Below are positions 6,116-7,738 of a DNA stretch of 7,738 nucleotides, piece by piece. Source of the DNA: Bacteroidia bacterium (GTDB taxonomy: Bacteria > Bacteroidota > Bacteroidia > Cytophagales > Cyclobacteriaceae); contig JAENVX010000203.1 of the NCBI GenBank assembly GCA_016650355.1, forward strand, positions 1 to 7,738. The letters are read 5' to 3'. The notes beneath the pieces are model-generated. The model searched no databases and was not told the origin of the DNA. It was given only the letters and a program-made list of their open reading frames with translations. Within the stretch, counting starts at the first letter, position 1; each line of letters begins with the position of its first letter. The translations under genes and the position numbers were made by a program.

Positions 6116-7738
6116 CTACCCTATCGTAATATCCTCCTTTAAAAATGGCTGCTGATAAAACCGCTTACCCTTTGCTTTGTATAACGCATTGGCCACCGCG
6201 GCAAATACTGGTGGGAATAAGGGTTCTCCAAGGCCAGTGGGTTCAATATCATTTTTCACAAAATGCACTTCAATTGATTTGGGTGCTTCCTTTTGCCTGA
6301 TCATCCGATACGTATCGAAGTTATTTTTTTCTGGCACACCGCCTACAAAGGTCAGTTCACCAAAAAAAGCATTTCCGATTCCATCTACAATGGCCCCTTC
6401 ACCCATGTTGGCCGCTGCATCAGGATTCACAACAATGCCACAGTCAACAGCCGCGTATACTTTTTGAATCACGGGTTTGTTGTTTTGCATCTCAAGCTCA
6501 ATTACCTCAGCTACATAGGTATTATGACAGAAGTATGCGGACACTCCACGATGTACATTGGGATGTGGTTCATTCCATTTGGATTTTTCTTTCACCAATT
6601 TCAAAACTCCCGCATACCGATCTGCATCATAATCGTTGCTTTCACCCACCGGTTTAGTCTTGGCGCGCTCCAAAAGTTCAAGTCGAAAATCGATAGGATC
6701 TTTTCCTGCAAGTTCTGCCAACTCATCCAAAAAGGATTGCTCCGCTCCGGCAATGAAATTCGATCTCGGTGCACGGAAAGCTCCTATAGTTATGTTTGAA
6801 TCTAAGCTCCAACCTTCGGCTAAATAATTATCAACTGCACCTGCCGGGAACCTGTTAGCATGAACTGCGTGCTCAGGAATGCCACCACCTTTTACATGAA
6901 ACGCAATTACATTATTGTCTTTATCCAATGCAGCCCTATACGTGGCCGTGTAGGTAGGTCGGTAGATTCCATAGGTCATGTCATCTTCACGTGTGTACAC
7001 CATTTTAACAGGCGCATTTATTTTTTGTGAGATAACGGCCGCTTCTACCATGTGATGACAATAAGCTCTCAATCCAAAACCGCCACCCATGCGCGCGAGT
7101 TTGATATGAATTTTTTCTTTGGGAAGTCCGAGCCGAGCAGACAACGTTCCCATGATGAATTCCGGTGCCTGAGTCGGCCCGTAGAGTTCTGCTTTGTCGG
7201 CCGTAACGTGCGCAAAGCAATTCACCGGTTCCATAGTATTGTGCGCGAGGTAGGGCGCTGAATACGTGCGCTCGAGCACTTTCGATGCACGCTTAAATGC
7301 CGCCACCGGATCTCCATCTTTCCGAAGCATGCCCGCTGGTTTTTTCGCCATCTCCGCCATTCTCGCTTTATGACCTTCCGTGCTTTCCAGACCACCCGGA
7401 ATCGTCACAGTTTCTTTACCACCCCTGCCGTTGATAACAACGTTGTTGTCTGAAATTACTTCAAACTCAATCTTCAATGCTTTCTTCGCATTCATCACTT
7501 CCCAGGTGGTGTTGCCCACCACAGCAACCAGTTCGGTAAACGTGGTGGTATCAAAACCATTGCGCTCGTAATCATCAGCAAGCGTTTTGATCACAAACAC
7601 ATCTTTGATACCGGGCATCGATCGTGCAGCCGCATCATCAACTGATTTTACTTTCATGCCAAAGGGGGGATGTGCGATCATGGCGATTAACATGCCTTCC
7701 TGCTGATAATCCATTCCAAACATGGGTTGGCCGGTAAC
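6116..7738 (-). CDS. Paralogous xanthine dehydrogenase family molybdopterin-binding subunit, IorB-like (partial, 5' end beyond window)
   Basis: The frame is open to the right edge (VTGQPMFGMD...) and aligns with residue 210 onward of the 3777-6041 protein. About 540 residues are visible, and roughly 210 N-terminal residues, including any Tat signal, lie outside. The ATG at 7721-7723 is internal, not the start. Family blocks visible are the hammerhead domain, AHNTMEP, GGGFGLR (codons 7067-7087), FRAPRSNF, VDCGIVVNPDAA and GLGEP, with the presumed catalytic Glu at codon 6224-6226. The two proteins are close paralogues: in the segment around GGGFG about 62 of 85 residues are identical by hand count. 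The notable change is Leu where the neighbour has the first Arg of GGGFGRR, in the cofactor-binding loop; AYCHHMV replaces SYAHWLL just after it. Being upstream of its paralogue, it is probably cotranscribed with it. The 2Fe-2S subunit, if present, should lie further upstream beyond 7738. Confidence 0.93.
   Translation of the reverse strand, partial: VTGQPMFGMDYQQEGMLIAMIAHPPFGMKVKSVDDAAARSMPGIKDVFVIKTLADDYERNGFDTTTFTELVAVVGNTTWEVMNAKKALKIEFEVISDNNVVINGRGGKETVTIPGGLESTEGHKARMAEMAKKPAGMLRKDGDPVAAFKRASKVLERTYSAPYLAHNTMEPVNCFAHVTADKAELYGPTQAPEFIMGTLSARLGLPKEKIHIKLARMGGGFGLRAYCHHMVEAAVISQKINAPVKMVYTREDDMTYGIYRPTYTATYRAALDKDNNVIAFHVKGGGIPEHAVHANRFPAGAVDNYLAEGWSLDSNITIGAFRAPRSNFIAGAEQSFLDELAELAGKDPIDFRLELLERAKTKPVGESNDYDADRYAGVLKLVKEKSKWNEPHPNVHRGVSAYFCHNTYVAEVIELEMQNNKPVIQKVYAAVDCGIVVNPDAAANMGEGAIVDGIGNAFFGELTFVGGVPEKNNFDTYRMIRQKEAPKSIEVHFVKNDIEPTGLGEPLFPPVFAAVANALYKAKGKRFYQQPFLKEDITIG

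Noticed and set aside
3783..7571. Several + strand open frames of 60-168 codons within the molybdoenzyme region
   Set aside because: They lie antisense to two genes with clear family motifs and have no recognisable features of their own; they are shadows of the real reading frames.
7721..7723. ATG at 7721-7723 as the start of the right-hand molybdoenzyme gene
   Set aside because: The frame stays open to the window edge and the upstream codons (VTGQP) align with ITGKP of the paralogue, so the gene continues beyond the window.

Overview
The window looks like chromosomal DNA of a Bacteroidota bacterium, probably Cytophagales-like. This rests on AT-rich intergenic DNA, starts without a clear Shine-Dalgarno but with A-rich leaders, one TAnnTTTG-type -7 box, a DUF1080 lipoprotein and Tat-exported IorB-like molybdoenzyme subunits. 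The placement comes from these gene types and signals, not from any search.

Layout. Positions 1-200 hold at most the last codons of an upstream gene and a strong hairpin. A small four-helix membrane protein of unknown function follows (201-659). Next is a 349-base gene-free stretch (660-1008) with two inverted-repeat structures and a plausible promoter. Then come a DUF2071/YqjF-like gene (1009-1719) and an unrecognised protein with two membrane helices (1928-2851). Each of these two genes is followed within a few bases of its stop codon by a structured, imperfectly palindromic element that starts with CGCACAAC and ends with AACGTT...GCGT...CATTA. The layout of gene, then palindromic element, then gene, then palindromic element, all in one orientation, resembles a small array of integron-type cassettes without an integrase in view. 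A lipoprotein with a 3-keto-disaccharide hydrolase-like domain (2976-3680) follows on the + strand.

The right half (3777-7738) is on the - strand and visibly richer in GC. It holds two tandem paralogous molybdopterin-binding subunits of the xanthine dehydrogenase/isoquinoline 1-oxidoreductase (IorB) class. The upstream copy runs off the right edge. The downstream copy is complete, with a twin-arginine signal that ends in a good lipobox. The 2Fe-2S partner subunit expected for such enzymes is not in the window.

How the genes work together: the two molybdoenzyme genes are only 74 bases apart and are probably cotranscribed as parts of periplasmic or envelope-attached hydroxylases. The lipoprotein gene converges on them and is not part of that operon. 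The 1009-2851 genes look like accessory cargo, not members of a pathway. I see no CRISPR array, transposase, integrase, tRNA or rRNA.
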